The notes beneath the pieces were generated by a model. That model did not search any database. It worked only from the letters and a program-made list of their open reading frames with translations, and was not told the origin of the DNA. The translations under genes and the position numbers were made by a program. Of a DNA stretch of 64,000 nt, positions 31,401 to 43,885 are shown piece after piece (position 1 is the stretch's first letter; each line of letters opens with the position of its first letter). The stretch lies in NCBI RefSeq assembly GCF_040054535.1, contig NC_090780.1, positions 14,689,001-14,753,000 of the forward strand, read 5' to 3'. The DNA is from Antennarius striatus. Its lineage: Eukaryota; Chordata; Actinopteri; Lophiiformes; Antennariidae.

Positions 31401-34400
31401 ACTGTTGGGAGGACTTACAGTATTTAAACCATGAAAGTATCAAGCAATTCATACATGATGAATAGGAGAAATGTTTTAACTATTCTTTTCCATTAGAATT
31501 TCAATGTGAAATGAGTCAGAATGTCTTTTAGTTCATCAAAGCTGGTGCACAACTGTAGAATTATTACAGTATTTTAGTTTTTAGTTCAATGTTGATTTTG
31601 GGTGTCTGCAGAGAAAACCTATCCAAGGACCTGTACCTGATCTCACAAATGGACAGTGATCACTTTGTTCCCATTTGGACCATTGCTTGCATTGAGGACG
31701 TCAAAGCTCTCACCACAGACTTGGATCTGATAAAGGACGTTCTGCAAGGTACCGATGCAGATGCATGTAATATCTGAAGATTGTACAGGTAGTCCTCAAG
31801 GTCTGAACAGCCGACTTACAAACATTCGTAGATACGAACAGCTGCACTTCACCACGTCCGACTACTGTAGTTCCCCTTTCTGTTGCAACCCACGCCGGGC
31901 AAAGTAACCTAAACACCCCATAGATTCAGATTTCTCCCGTCATGTCAAAATAACTCAGCAAATATCAGACTAAGTGAATAGTTTGTTCTGCTCTGGAGAA
32001 AAGGTCACCTGACCTTTTTTGGTTTTCCTGTTGGTGAATCATCTGCAGTGTTTAATCCTTGATTTATCCACTTTTCTGCAAACTTCTGAGCAGCAAACAA
32101 ACGCAATATATTTATGTTCATAGGGACGTTCACCAACATGGAGACTGCCGACAGTTCGGGTCATTTTGAAAGATAGTGCCTATAATGTAGACAATAGGCT
32201 ACCTGTGAGAAAACTATCCCAACCTGCTTGTTATTTCTTTCTTTTTTTTTAATTGTTGAAGGGGTTGCCCGCCTGTAAGAACCAAACGATGCTGTACTCT
32301 TAATGTTTTTCTATTTGATGCTAACTATTGTTTGAGTTATCTGAGAAATTAAATGGAAATGAAACAGAGTAATCAATCATAAAGTGTTGTATTGGACTTA
32401 AGATTATCAGGAAGCGCATCAGCGCGTCATACAAGGAAGTGCAATGGAATACCGCAGTGGCTTAAAGCTTGGTAGATAAGTTAAAACTACATTATGGTAC
32501 TTCAGTATTTTATGTTGTTAATGTGTTGTTTTTATATCCTGTGATTGTTTTTGAGACGTCTTAGCGAATAGTACTTTTGCATTTAGAGTAGTAATGGCAT
32601 TTAAATGACCTCAAATTGTGATTATAAATTGAAATTTAATGAATAACGATTTATGAACAATCCAGATTACGAACAACCTCTCAGAACCAATTGTGTTGGT
32701 AAATTGAGGACTACCTGTATTTAGACTCCGTCACTCAGCATTACCAGTCACTAATAAAAACAAGAACCAATGCAGTCAGAGACTGCAACATCAGGCGACA
32801 CCCCTGAATTCCAAATTTTACCTTGACCTACTTGCATAGGTCAAAGATCAAAGTTAGTGCTCCGACCTACTTTCATAGATCATAGCAGTAGCTTTGATAG
32901 ATCAAAGCAGTAGCTTTTATATACGGTCATACTCACGATTTCATACATGTTTGAAATTATTTCATCTGCACTGATGATTCAAAGTGTTTGTAGCTTTTTT
33001 ATTCAAACAAAAATGAAATGCTACAGATGCATGGCAAAATAAGCATATTCTGGTTCAGAATGCTATGCAGGTGTATGTGCAGGAGGGGTCAGTTTCTTCA
33101 ACATGGTGAACACTTTTTGTTACAGCTTCTCCCATGGTGCAAGTTGATGAAAATGGAGAGAAAGTCAGGCCAAACCACAGTCGCTGCATCATTATTCTGA
33201 GAGAGGTGCCAGAGACTACACCAGTTGAGGTAAAGTTTGATAGTACATGCTAAGCTCATACACTTAAATTATATGATGCACTACCTACTCCCTCCATCTA
33301 AAAATTAAAAAATGTGGTTCCGATAATTGTAGTTCTTGTGTCATGGCTCCTTGCCTACGACTGTATGAGTTCATTGCTGAAGGCGAACATTTTTAATGGT
33401 GTTTACATCTCTTTTACAGGAAGTGGAGGCTCTTTTTAAGAGTGACAATTGTCCAAAAGTGCTCAGTGCTGAGTTTGCCCACAACAGCAACTGGTACATA
33501 ACCTTTCGATCAGACGTGGATGCGCAGCAGGTACGTCTCCATATTTACAAAGCAGAAACATATTCTGAGAACACGTTGTGCTACTGTGTATGCATATTAT
33601 TGTATTAATATGTAAGTGCAGTAAGACTTAGTTTCTTATTTGAATTTGTTATTCATGCATCTCATATTTGGCAAAATATTACAAATTTCACAACCTTCCC
33701 CAAATAGATGAATCGATAGTTCAGTCTGACAGCTTGCCATTCAGCTCTATAGTCATCATTTATACTTTCAATGAGAAACTTGCATGTAATTTAACCTTTT
33801 AAAATTTTCACGCAATTTTGATAAATTCTCAGATTTTAGAGAGGGTGACCTCATTCAGGGTGAAGAGGAGCTGGAATATATTCTTGATAAATTGCACTCA
33901 ATCCTACAGCTGTCATTCATTCACCACAACTTTTACATTGGACAATGGTCACTTGTGCAGGTTAAGTGAAAGTATAATGAAAATATCTACCATACAAAAT
34001 TTAATAAAAGTTGTGTATATCTTGTTGGAAAAGCAGTTAACGTAGAACAGGATCTTTTAAAGAAAACAATAAGATATACAAAACAGGCTGTATCCACAGG
34101 TAGAGTTCATTGAACAGAACAAATAAAAATGTTGCTGTGGGCGTGAGAAAAATTGAATGAAACATTTTACAATCAGAATTTCGATAGAAACTCCTGTCTT
34201 GTTTTTCCCAAGTCGTAAAATGTAATCTGTGTGACGGCAGTGCCATGACCATAAACCACTTGTTTTCACCACCTACCTCATTAAGTGTTACACCATTAAA
34301 ATGGACATTATCCTACAGAGAAATAACTGTTTGTCTTTTCAGGAGAAAGTGAACTGAAATGTCACTTTTTTTTTTTACCCTGTAGTCATTTGTAGTTCTT

Positions 34401-35269
34401 CTGTCTAGCACTGCCACATACAGTAGACTGTATCAGAATAACAAATAGTAAAAAGTAAAGTGTTAACTGAAGGTGCCGACGTTTGACTCAACCTTTAAAA
34501 TGTGTTGCAGTCATTTGTTCAGAAATGTACAGTGCCTTGCGAAAGTATTGCCACCCCCCAAGCCTCTTTGACATTTTGCCACTTTTCAGGCTTCAAACTT
34601 AAAGATAACAAACTGAAACTATTTTTCAAGAATCAACTACATGTGAGACACAATCGTGAAGTGGAACCAAATGTATTCAACATTTTATATTGTGTTTACA
34701 AATAAAAAAACTGGAAGCCTGAAATGTGGCAAAACGTCAAAAGTTCTTGGGGGGGGGGGGGGGGGCAATACCTTTGCAAGGCAATGTAAATTCATGGGCA
34801 ATTATGTCACTTTCTAGTGGCATTTTAAATTCCATTTTCGACCATCCCCCATTAAAATTGCTTGTTTTACTTGTATAACAATTGATCAGTCTTACTGTTC
34901 AATATGTTTCATGATAGTTTAATTATTTAAGTTTTGTTACATTAAGAAATTTGTTTGTCTTGTGAAGTGGTGAATGTTAACATTTGCGTTGTAAACTACT
35001 GTCATGTGTTCTGGACTAGCCAGCCCGCTGCCTCAATTTGCTTAACAAAAAGCAGCCTTCTCTTAATACTGAGCGCAGGCACCATTTTGAAACTAAAAAC
35101 AGTCTTTCCCTTTCCCTTGTTTTCTAATCTTACAAAGTATTGGAATTATATAACCGTGTTATTTTTACTGGTGGGATGTCAGTCAGTTACTTTTGGCAGA
35201 TATACTTTTAGTAACTGTCTATGGGCTCTTCTGTGCTGCTGTGTAGTGAGGCCTGGTTTCTTTTTTGTC

Positions 35270-35311
<42 letters not shown>

Positions 35312-38300
35312 CCTTTATTGTCCCATAGGGGGAAATTTGTGGGAAATTTATACTGTATTTTTTGCCTGGAGAACCCTAGGGGGGCATGAACCTGATTATC
35401 ACACCTTTAGACAAGTACTGTATAATGTTCTTAACTTTTTATGAGCACTTCTACCACCAGGTAACAAGTTACATCCTTCTTCAAAGCGGTTATGTATTGT
35501 GATTGTCAATGTTCGTCCGTCCGTTCTTTAGTTTGTCCACCAAATATCTTCACGACTGTTGCAGATAGAAAGATGAAACAAAAACACATTGCCTTGGTTC
35601 TAGTTAGGTATGGAACCATTTCAGCCTCGGAATTGCGCTGCTCTTTGGTCGTTGACAGCAGCTGGATACATGCCAGGGATTTTTGATTAAGAAAAATACC
35701 TTCTGATGAGGTGAACATTATTTATTAGGAGCTTGGAGCAGGATGACTCATTTTAAGAAATAATCTTGTTGATCATGTTAAGGTTTTTTTTTCCCAGCAC
35801 CAGTGCTGCTAACAGCCTTATTCTGCTGTGCCATTCATCCCAAAACATGGCCCAGTTGGTGATGTTACATTTTGGTAAAACAAAGATTGTGCCATTTAAA
35901 ATCCAACAGCAACTACAGTATATTTTTGTCCTTTCATATTGATGTCTTGTCTACTTTATTTCTATACTTGAAAAGTCATGAAAATGAAAAGTCATCTGTA
36001 GTTATCAAAAGTATGCAATCCAAATGATTACAGTAATAGTTATTACACACATGCAAAAGAAATCCCATGTAGCCTTGGGTGTCCCTCCTGTATGCAGTGA
36101 CACAAGAGTGACTGAACATTGATTATTGTCTGCATGTGTCATACGGCACGCTGTATGTCCTCCCATAGTTTCACCGTTAAAACATAACATCCACAAACAA
36201 CATGTTTGAGGATGGTGGTAGCAAGCTCCACCTTGCTGTAGGTGTCAAATGACTACAGTTCCTGACAGCCGTAGTTCTTTCTCTGGTTCCACCAAGTTAA
36301 AGCTAAGGTGATCCTATGACCTCAGTGTGTGTCAAAGACTTAACACTGTGGTTTGGCTTGCAATAGTTCACCTGCACATGCTGCTGAACATTATTTTCAG
36401 GGTAGATGCACACAAGGTTTTGTTTCATGACTTACTGCAGAAATTCTATCTCAGTCTGTGCGAACATGGCAGTCAGAGACTGCAACATCCCACGACACCC
36501 CTGAAATCAAAATTTTACCCTGACCTACACATTTTTGTGCCTCTGGCTTCCTGAAAATGTTGCTTTTTGTTTTGTGATTTATATCTCATCAGGTTTCAGA
36601 GATGTGTACCTAAAGAGGTATAAAAGTGAAAATTTAACCTTGACCTAGTTTTTCAAGGTCAAGGTTGTGATATAATTTTCATCCCCTTGCCTCCATAAAT
36701 ATAACGCCTTTCGTTTTCTCTTTCTGTCTTATTCGGTTCCTGAGATATGCAGCAAAAAAATGTACAAAAGTTGAAATTTCACCTTGACCTATTTTTCTCA
36801 AAGTTAAGGTCATCATCTCATTTTATCCCCTTTGCTGCCCGAGTAATGTGCTTTTTCTTTCATCTTTCTATCTGCAACGCCGGTTGTAAAGATATTTGGT
36901 AGACGGACGGACGAACAGAGGAACACACGAACACTGACAATTACATCACCACTTTGCGGGATGTAATTAATGAAGTTATGACCACTGAACATATGAACAG
37001 AATTCAGTTTTACAAGGAATGACAGAGATTTCCGGACTACTGAGCACACCTAAATATAGATCACGTCAAATAACTTTAAAAAGAAAAAAAATTGTGCATA
37101 TTAAAAAGGCTGCACTTGTCTATATATTGTTAACATGGTTGGTTTAAAAAATACAGTGGCCTACTAGTAAAAGTCATTGCTCACTATGCTCATCTTCCTC
37201 CTGCACACTAAAACTACTAAAGTAATCTTCTTCAGTGTCAGAATTAACAGTCTCAAAATTATTACGTCACACACTTTCTCAGTCTATTCAGTGTGAGTGT
37301 GTTTGATGTCATTCAGACAGTCTCATTGGTCCACTGTGACCTGCTTGGTGATTTCATTGAGCGGATGTGACGAGACTTAATGCGTTGGTGGAATGAAACA
37401 CGTTAGCACGTTAAAAAAATCCATAAATTAGCCACATCACTGTTTAAGCCACAGGATTCAAAGCTTGTAAAAAAAAAAAGAAAAAAAGTAGTGGCTTATT
37501 GTCTGGAAATTGTGGCATAGTTAATAAATAATTCTGCTCCATTCTCTCTTCAGGCTTTCAGATACTTGAGAGAGGAAGTGAAAATGTTCCAGGGAAAACC
37601 AATTATGGTGAGTTCAGAAATACATTACAGTATTAAACTTTATTATTGAGCACGCAATGCAATACACTGCTGGACTGAGCACAAGATGTGAGATGTCTTG
37701 TGTGACCCCAAACTAGTTGTGTTGTCAGCTGTCTTGTCACTAGTCACAAGACTAGTCTGTTGGACTAAGCCGTAGCCTTAAGAGTGCCCTTGGGAATTGT
37801 TTGTTCAGAGATTTGATAAGCAGTGAGTTGAATATCAGAACTTTCGCACACCCCATATCTCTAGACATTTAAATTGCCCGTTATCGCACTATGAAATTTA
37901 CCTTTTGCTTTTCAGATAGGCAACAGAATTTTTTTTCCTGCTGGACTTTTATTTGACTTTGCCTTTCCTTGTCCTCCATGATAAAAAAAAAGAGGTCATG
38001 ATGTAATGGTTCTGTTTAGACCCCCAGTGATGATCAGTATCGCGCTTGGAAGGACCCATGAGCACTGTGGCTGGCTGGGACTCGTTTCATCTGAAGCCTT
38101 CTCTCAGTCTGCTGTAGCTCTGCGCTCCTCGTCTTTATCCTCTTTAACTCTCCCTCGTCTTTGCCTTTGCTGTCTCCTTCCCCCACTCTCTCTCTTTCTC
38201 TCTCTCTCTCCCTCCCCTAGTCAGTGCAGTGTTTTATGGCCTGATGACCGTTGATTTAGATCTGAGGGGATTTGAGAATAACTCATCAATAACTCTACTC

Positions 38301-41300
38301 ATTGTACTTACAGTATTGGTGTTGTTTCATCTTCACTGCTGAAGAATATACCTAATTTTTGACGCCCCCCCCCTCTCCTCAACAGGCTCGTATAAAGGCC
38401 ATTAACACCTTCTTTGGTAAGAATGGCTTTGGCAGTGTGGACTCAAACATGTACAGACAGCACTCCCAACCTCAGGCCCAGTATGGCTCGGCAGTCTACA
38501 TGCAGCAGGTGTACAGTCCTCCCCAGCAGTACCCTGTGTACCCTGTGGTGTCCTCCTCCTGGAACCCATCGCTCATGTCTTTCTTTGAAACACCAGTGGT
38601 GAGATCCTTTCATTATCAATAATCATTTTAAACTCAAGAAAAGTTGTTTTTGTATTTTATGTTCTGAGCTTCACTGCTTACTTTTTCCAGAGAAATCAAA
38701 CAGTTGTGTTAATTTGGCTTATCAATGTTCTTGTCACATCTAGGCACCCTTCCCCAATGCTAGATTCATGAATGGTTACAGCAGTCCGAGGACCTACAAA
38801 GGAAACTCCAATGCACTCAGGGAGCAGAGACATCAGGTCATGTTCCAACACATGAGCCAGAACCGGTACGTCTTCTGCCGACTTTCTCCGACACTCTGGA
38901 CATTTATCGTTGTAGTAGCCAGTGAGTTAAGATGAATGCATGTGTCATAAGATTCCATTGAATTTTATTTGATTCGCATTGGCTTAAATCACTCATTGAT
39001 GCAAATATAAGACTAATGATCATTAGTGATGCTACATCATAAAGCAACTTATTATATAGTTAAATATAGCTCATAATTCTACCTATGTTACTTTGGTATT
39101 ATTGATGTACTTGCACAGGCCTAAAGTATCATTTTGCTTGTTGTAGTAGAGTTGATATTCAGAAATAAGTATGAGTCCGTTGTGTACATCCAGCGACCAT
39201 GTTAACGGTCATTCTGGGTTTGGCGATATGCATCCTTCTTCTCTGGGGACCTCTACGGATGGAGTTCCTGATCCTGTGGGTTCACAGTCTCTCCAGACTT
39301 CAGGGTCACCAAATAGCACCATTTTAGTGACTCCTTTCTGCTTTAAAGACTCTTCGCCCACTGGATATGTGAATGGGGCGGGACAGGGCAGGTGAGTGAA
39401 TAGTAATCTGCTTTTTTTGTTAATGTAGAAATGGAAATTCTACAGCAGGTTAATGTGCATTGAACTGGATGTGCTTTTGAATAACTATTGTTGTAATCTG
39501 TCATCATTGTAGAAGAAGTGGCAACAGAAGCACAAGGAGGAAAAGAGAAGATGAACACACCACGGTCAATCCTTTTCTCAATGTCTAGACCGCAAACAAT
39601 CTGTTCACTCATAGACCAAGAAGTTTATCTCCTTATCAGAAGACATTCTTTTAGTCAAATTTTTTATGATACACTTCACATGCTGGCTTCTGTCTCACTT
39701 TTGAATTTAACTGTAATGAAATTGCAGAAGCCTGTTCCTGAGACGGAGATTAAGGTTCCATCTTTGCCCAAGTTTGACCTTGCAGCCTCTAATTTTCCTC
39801 CTCTGCCGGGGTCTTCAGTCATCGTACAGGGAGACACGACACCAGAGATGCGCCTTTCTGATGTCGTTCGTGGTCTGAAGGTTAAGGTAGGTGTCTTGTT
39901 CTCTTGGATACCTTCTACTTTACAGGTGTATGGATGCCTATCATAATTTTAAATCCTCTGTTATTTCAGACGGTGAATCAAGTTGTTAGCGAGACCCAAC
40001 ACACAAACATCCCAGCAGACGTTACGGGCAGATCTGATGGTGTTGCTCTGGTTGCTAAACCTGCTCCTGTGACAACACAGACTGGGGTACCAACAGTCCC
40101 AAGGTAAGTTTTACTTCTGTAACATCTGTGAATAAAAGTGTGTATGAATGGAAAACAACATCTGCTCTAACTTCTGTCACTTCAGTATATCTCCTGTGGG
40201 AAAAGAAGAGGATAAGGCTGAAACTCCACAGGGGACAGTCTCTTCACCCCCACCGTCTGCTTCTCCAACACCGTCAGAATCTGCCCCCTCCATCTGCGGC
40301 CAGTCTGCAGAAGTGCCTGCGTCACCTTCCTCAAGCCCAACATCAGACTTGGTAAGTTCTGCCCTTTGGGGTATCATTGTAAATCGGTGATATCGGCTTA
40401 TATGTAGCCTGTTGATTCGTGATTTTTTTATTGTAGCAAATTGTATTAAGTCTACAAAATGTACACTGAAATCCCTATTGGCTAACCTTCAGATATTGAG
40501 AGATATCAAATATGTATTTCCTGCTGCCCTCCAAAAGCTTGCACTTTACAACTTTAACTTGTATTACTACGTTTTGTTTAGATTTCAATAAACTTTCTCT
40601 CATAGCCATCATTTTGACTAGAAATAGGAAGATAAACACGGGTGTTAAAAGTGAACATTATTCATGTCACAATTAGCTACAATAAAGGTAACAGAACTTT
40701 GATTAATGCCTTGAATTAAACTTGTGTTAACCCACTTTAAAATGACTGTTGTGTGTAGAGGAAAAAAGCAGGTCAAATATGTTAAAACATCCACATAAAC
40801 TTTGCACCACCATAATCCATTCCTCTTCTATTGGTACTTTACTGTTTTGGATCATTGGTCTTAAAACAAACACACCCTTGATGTGAATATCATGGTGAAT
40901 GTCTTCTTTTAAATTTCTTCACTGATTTAATTTAATTTCCATCCACCATTTTTTCAACCAGGTCTCCAGAAAGCTCAGCTACGCAGAGGTGTGTCAGAAG
41001 CTGGTTAAGGACCCACCACCAGCACAGAAGTCTTGTTCCTCCCCTCCAGCGCTGTCACACAGCCAGCCCTTGAAAGAACTCAAGGTGAACCGGGTTGAGG
41101 AGCCTCTGCCCTGCTCCAAGTGTGCTGCAGACAAACCGGTTAAATCCAGAGACTGCCGTCCCCCTCGCCAACCATTACGATCCTTCAGAGGGGCGAACGG
41201 CCAAGTTAAAGTCGGAGCTGCAGGCAGGAGCCTGAAGACTCGGGAGCAACAGAGAGGCCTGAGTAACGGCAAATTGTTTTCCCCACAGCGGGGAGGCAGA

Positions 41301-41345
41301 CGCAGTGGCAAAGAACAGAACATTCCCCCAGGATCACCAAAATAA
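28469..41345 (+). CDS. larp4: La-related protein 4
   Basis: Cytoplasmic RNA-binding protein that binds poly(A) and PABP and stabilises mRNAs. Exons: 28469-28471 (ATG alone), 30202-30355, 30721-30967, 31612-31748, 33126-33229, 33420-33530, 37554-37607, 38386-38598, 38744-38865, 39194-39391, 39513-39564 (3' end uncertain), 39728-39886, 39970-40103, 40186-40351, 40962-41345. About 745 residues (human 724). N-terminal variant PAM2 motif with Trp ([13 protein letters not shown], residues 6-18). La motif about 112-186 ([33 protein letters not shown]), RRM about 195-275 ([48 protein letters not shown]). Disordered tail with conserved [35 protein letters not shown] and the end [15 protein letters not shown]. 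Exons 10-11 are the least conserved. The exon 11 donor may be 39564/39565 or slightly later. Confidence 0.94.
29360..29663 (+). promoter_or_regulatory. possible alternative promoter and first exon in larp4 intron 1
   Basis: CACGTG (29363-29368), GGCGGGG (29380-29386) and CCAAT (29404-29408) lie upstream of a stretch ending in a consensus donor (AAA/GTAAGC, GT at 29664-29665). An ATG in good context (GCCACCATGA, 29590) opens 24 codons plus two bases to this donor. Splicing to larp4 exon 2 would then be out of frame, so the exon would be non-coding or produce a different start. Confidence 0.35.
30143..30184 (+). mobile_element. LINE 3'-end fragment at the larp4 exon 2 acceptor
   Basis: 'tcctccgggattaataaagtatc' plus (TATC)n is identical in type to the 3' end of the LINE at 19635-21080. 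It ends 17 bases before the larp4 exon 2 acceptor AG (30200-30201). Confidence 0.8.
30594..30655 (+). mobile_element. 3' fragment of the 1958-type SINE
   Basis: 'ggctccagctccctgttaccc' through 'aagcggcagaaaatgaatgaatgaat' matches the 3' end of the SINE at 1958-2305. Only about 60 bases remain. Confidence 0.7.
31786..32717. mobile_element. 932-bp TA-flanked non-autonomous DNA element (mariner/Tigger-like)
   Basis: Starts CAGGTAGTCCTCAAGGTC and ends with the inverted ACCAATTG...TTGAGGACTACCTG, flanked on both sides by TA (31784-31785 and 32718-32719). The terminal repeats contain the 'ttacaaacattcgtagatacgaac' / 'gattacgaacaacctc' type subterminal motifs. No transposase frame is present. It begins 37 bases after the larp4 exon 4 donor. 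A truncated second copy lies at about 54665-55275. Placement in the Tc1/mariner-pogo superfamily rests on the TA duplication and CAG ends. Confidence 0.75.
32765..32940. mobile_element. fragment of the 35469-type element
   Basis: 'gcagtcagagactgcaacatc', 'cgacacccctgaa' and 'aaattttaccttgacctac' recur at about 36468-36540 inside the long-TIR element. No ends preserved. Confidence 0.6.
34530..34786. mobile_element. 257-bp Tc1/mariner-type MITE
   Basis: Begins CAGTGCCTTGCGAAAGTATT and ends with the near-inverse AATACCTTTGCAAGGCAATG, flanked by TA on both sides (34528-34529, 34787-34788). Inner arms pair too ('gacattttgccacttttcaggcttc' against 'gaagcctgaaatgtggcaaaacgtc'), so the whole element folds as a hairpin. 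A G run of 17 interrupts the right arm at 34749-34765. A lone left end of the family is at 58950. Confidence 0.85.
35271..35345 (-). repeat. (AAT)n microsatellite with LINE-type 3' end
   Basis: About 13 AAT units (35271-35311) followed by 'cctttattgtcccatagggggaaattt', the reversed 3' end of a teleost LINE type. Probably all that is left of a minus-strand, heavily 5'-truncated insertion. Confidence 0.6.
35469..36966. mobile_element. unclassified 1.5-kb element with long terminal inverted repeats
   Basis: Left arm about 35469-35580 ('ttacatcc', 'gattgtcaatgttcgtccgt', 'accaaatatcttcacgac', 'ttgcagatagaaagatgaaa') is matched in reverse complement by the right arm about 36857-36966. Arms are about 110 bases with scattered mismatches. 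The interior contains repeated 'ttttaccttgacct'-type stretches but no coding frame. Flanking target duplication is not clear ('acaag' left, 'ttaatg' right). A fragment of the same family is at 32765-32940. Non-autonomous DNA transposon by structure; superfamily unknown to me. Confidence 0.65.
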
Positions 41346-41562
41346 CCCAAGAAAAACAAAACGGTGCAACGTGAACTAAAACTGTAAACATGTAAATATT
41401 ATATGTAAATATACAGATAAATATATTTCAGTTGGCAGACTGTCACATATTCTCTTAACATTTTATAGACCTTAAATTCTTTGAAAAGAATGCAAAGAAT
41501 CTCAAAAATGTTGCCGTTAGCCTGATGATAGAGAGGCAATGTTAGGGTATTAACACTTTGTG

Positions 41563-41614
<52 letters not shown>

Positions 41615-43269
41615 GAAATGAATGATGCATTCATAAATGAGAAATGTGTGTGTGAGAGAGAGAAAGAAAGTTTCAGAGTGACAAGGCAAACTTGATTTGT
41701 ATCTTAGTTATTTTTGGCCTGTAAATTAATTTGAGTTTTGAATTTTGGTTTGTTTTTGTTTATCAATTTATTTTATGGAAATCTAGGATGTGTAATTATA
41801 CAGTTGACGTCATAATTTGGGAAACTTGGTCTACAAGTGATGCTGGTGATCACTAAGGAAGGTAAACACCGGTATTTACCTTCCTTACCAATCATGACAT
41901 GTCTTTGTGTCACATCATGATTGGAATTGTTAAATGTGGAAGTTGTCTTTTAAAATGTTTTTGGGTGTTTTCCCTGTTTCAGCTCTGACTTTTGGTCTCA
42001 AACGCTGATTGTTTTAACAGTGGCCAAATGTTCAAGGCCAAATTCAGAGGTTCATCTGCATGTCGTGGCGACATGGGGTGCAGTTTCTGTAGATTATCAT
42101 CTTTTCAGTGGAGACCTTAATACGCATGTTGGACTGAGGGTCCTGTGGAGCAGAAATATGATTTTCTACTGTATCAGAATTGTCACCCGATGAAAGTGAT
42201 GCTTGATGTTATTGCCTTTGTCTTGACTTGACTTGGTGACATTCATTATCTCTGTGTGTTTTGATGGCATGCGTAAGGACAAATGTTTTAACATGAGATC
42301 ACTTTTGAGTGTTATTTTGGTAATTGTTATGTAGTAGCTTGTCTAATCTGTGTCTATATTCAGATTTAAATTTGAACTTGATTTCCAATGAAATTGTCTT
42401 TCTGCTGTAGAAAAATAAGTAAATTTGCAATGCTTTCATTTATTAATTTTTTTCTGTAGAACTTTAAGGTTAGTGTGTAAACTGGTCAGGGGAATGTTCT
42501 TTGTTATTGATAAGTAAATTAAAAACCCATCATGCCTGCACCTACTGTGGTATGAAATGAAATCCACTAGTCTTTGGTCTCAATGTCTTGAATCATTATA
42601 CAAGTAAAAGATGGAAATGTTGACCTTGTGCTACAAGGTGTACAAAGTGATACTGTGATGTTTTCTGGTTGTTGTTGTTTTTTTAATTTTGTCATCATAG
42701 TCTGGTGTTGCAGATATAACTGAATTGATTTGGTAAAGTAAATTATTTTAAATGTTCTTTAGAGGAATGACATAGTACATAGTTTTGCTTTTAGATACAT
42801 GTGTATGCTTTAATGGAATTAACTGCATTGTAAAATATTTTCCTTTTTGGAATCAGGAGTTCAGTTGTCTCTTGCATTTGTTTTATGCCTGAAGGTGAAA
42901 GAGTATGAGGTTGCATCAGACTGTGTGGAGCTATTATTTCAAACCTTCCGTGCCTCGACAGTGGTTTATTTCAGTAAAAAGTGCAAGAGTTTATGCACAT
43001 CATAAACTCCTGCAAGGAGCTGTGGCAAAATCCAATGATATCTGAACATGACACACAGATACTTGGTCCTATTTAGTGCAATGTAGGTGCTGGTGCACTG
43101 GATTTGGCTGAGATGCTTGCGTGTCTGTGTGTGTGTTGCGTACCCTGCTTGGTTATGGTGTGTATGACTTATAACCTTCACAATCAAACTTACCATACAA
43201 TTTACAATTTCATCCATGTGCACACTGGTTTTATTAAATGTATTTTATTGCTGAGCGCCCATGTATGAC
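41346..43269 (+). other. larp4 3' UTR
   Basis: About 1.9 kb, AT-rich, no frames of note. A (TA)n run lies at 41566-41610. It ends at the poly(A) signal at 43270. Long 3' UTRs are usual for larp4. Confidence 0.6.
41566..41610 (+). repeat. (TA)n microsatellite in larp4 3' UTR
   Basis: About 22 TA units, self-complementary; can form a hairpin in the mRNA. Confidence 0.9.
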
Positions 43270-43275
43270 AATAAA
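43270..43275 (+). promoter_or_regulatory. poly(A) signal of larp4
   Basis: AATAAA followed after about 30 bases by a TG/T-rich element ('cgtatttgtttgctctg'). Best candidate end of the larp4 transcript. Confidence 0.6.
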
Positions 43276-43819
43276 AATTTATTTTCAAACTCTGTTACAC
43301 TTCGTATTTGTTTGCTCTGCATTATAACCATAAGTCTGATGCCATCACAGTTTAATGTACCACAAAAATGATTGAATTGTCATCAGAAACCTGGAGTGTG
43401 TCACCTGCTGAATTTGTTTTGTATAGACTTGGAATTTGGTCTGTTCTGCAAATATTGTTCAGTGTCAATATTTGCCACAAACCCCTTAAGTCCTTTTTTT
43501 AGGCTTTGTTTTTTAAATTTACTTTGGATTACTGAGCAGAAGATGTCTCCTACTCTACCATGATCACTGTACGTGCACAGATCCTTTCAATTGTATGCTA
43601 AACCTTTGTGTATTGCAGATATTCTAACAGGTTTGTATTCCAAACTTTTTTCAGTCTATCGAGAAAAAAAACCACTTTGAATAATATGTTTGAAAATCAT
43701 AACTATCGTGTGAAACTACTTAAAAAAACGGGCTTCAAACAACTGTGGAAGGCAAACACGGCGTGTAATTCCGTCAAATACTGTATCATTGCATCACTAT
43801 CAGGTCTTGGTGGGCGGTG

Positions 43820-43885
43820 CGTTGGTTTACGTCATCGTGTTACGTAACACCGTCCCCAAATGTCAAGTCTCGCGATGTTTTGGTA
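43820..43885 (+). promoter_or_regulatory. atf7 promoter with CRE-type sites
   Basis: TTACGTCA (43827-43834, CRE-like), TTACGTAA (43840-43847, a bZIP palindrome) and TCTCGCGA (43868-43875, a known TATA-less promoter element) lie within 50 bases just upstream of the first atf7 exon. ATF7 itself binds CRE-type sites, so self-regulation is possible. Confidence 0.55.
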
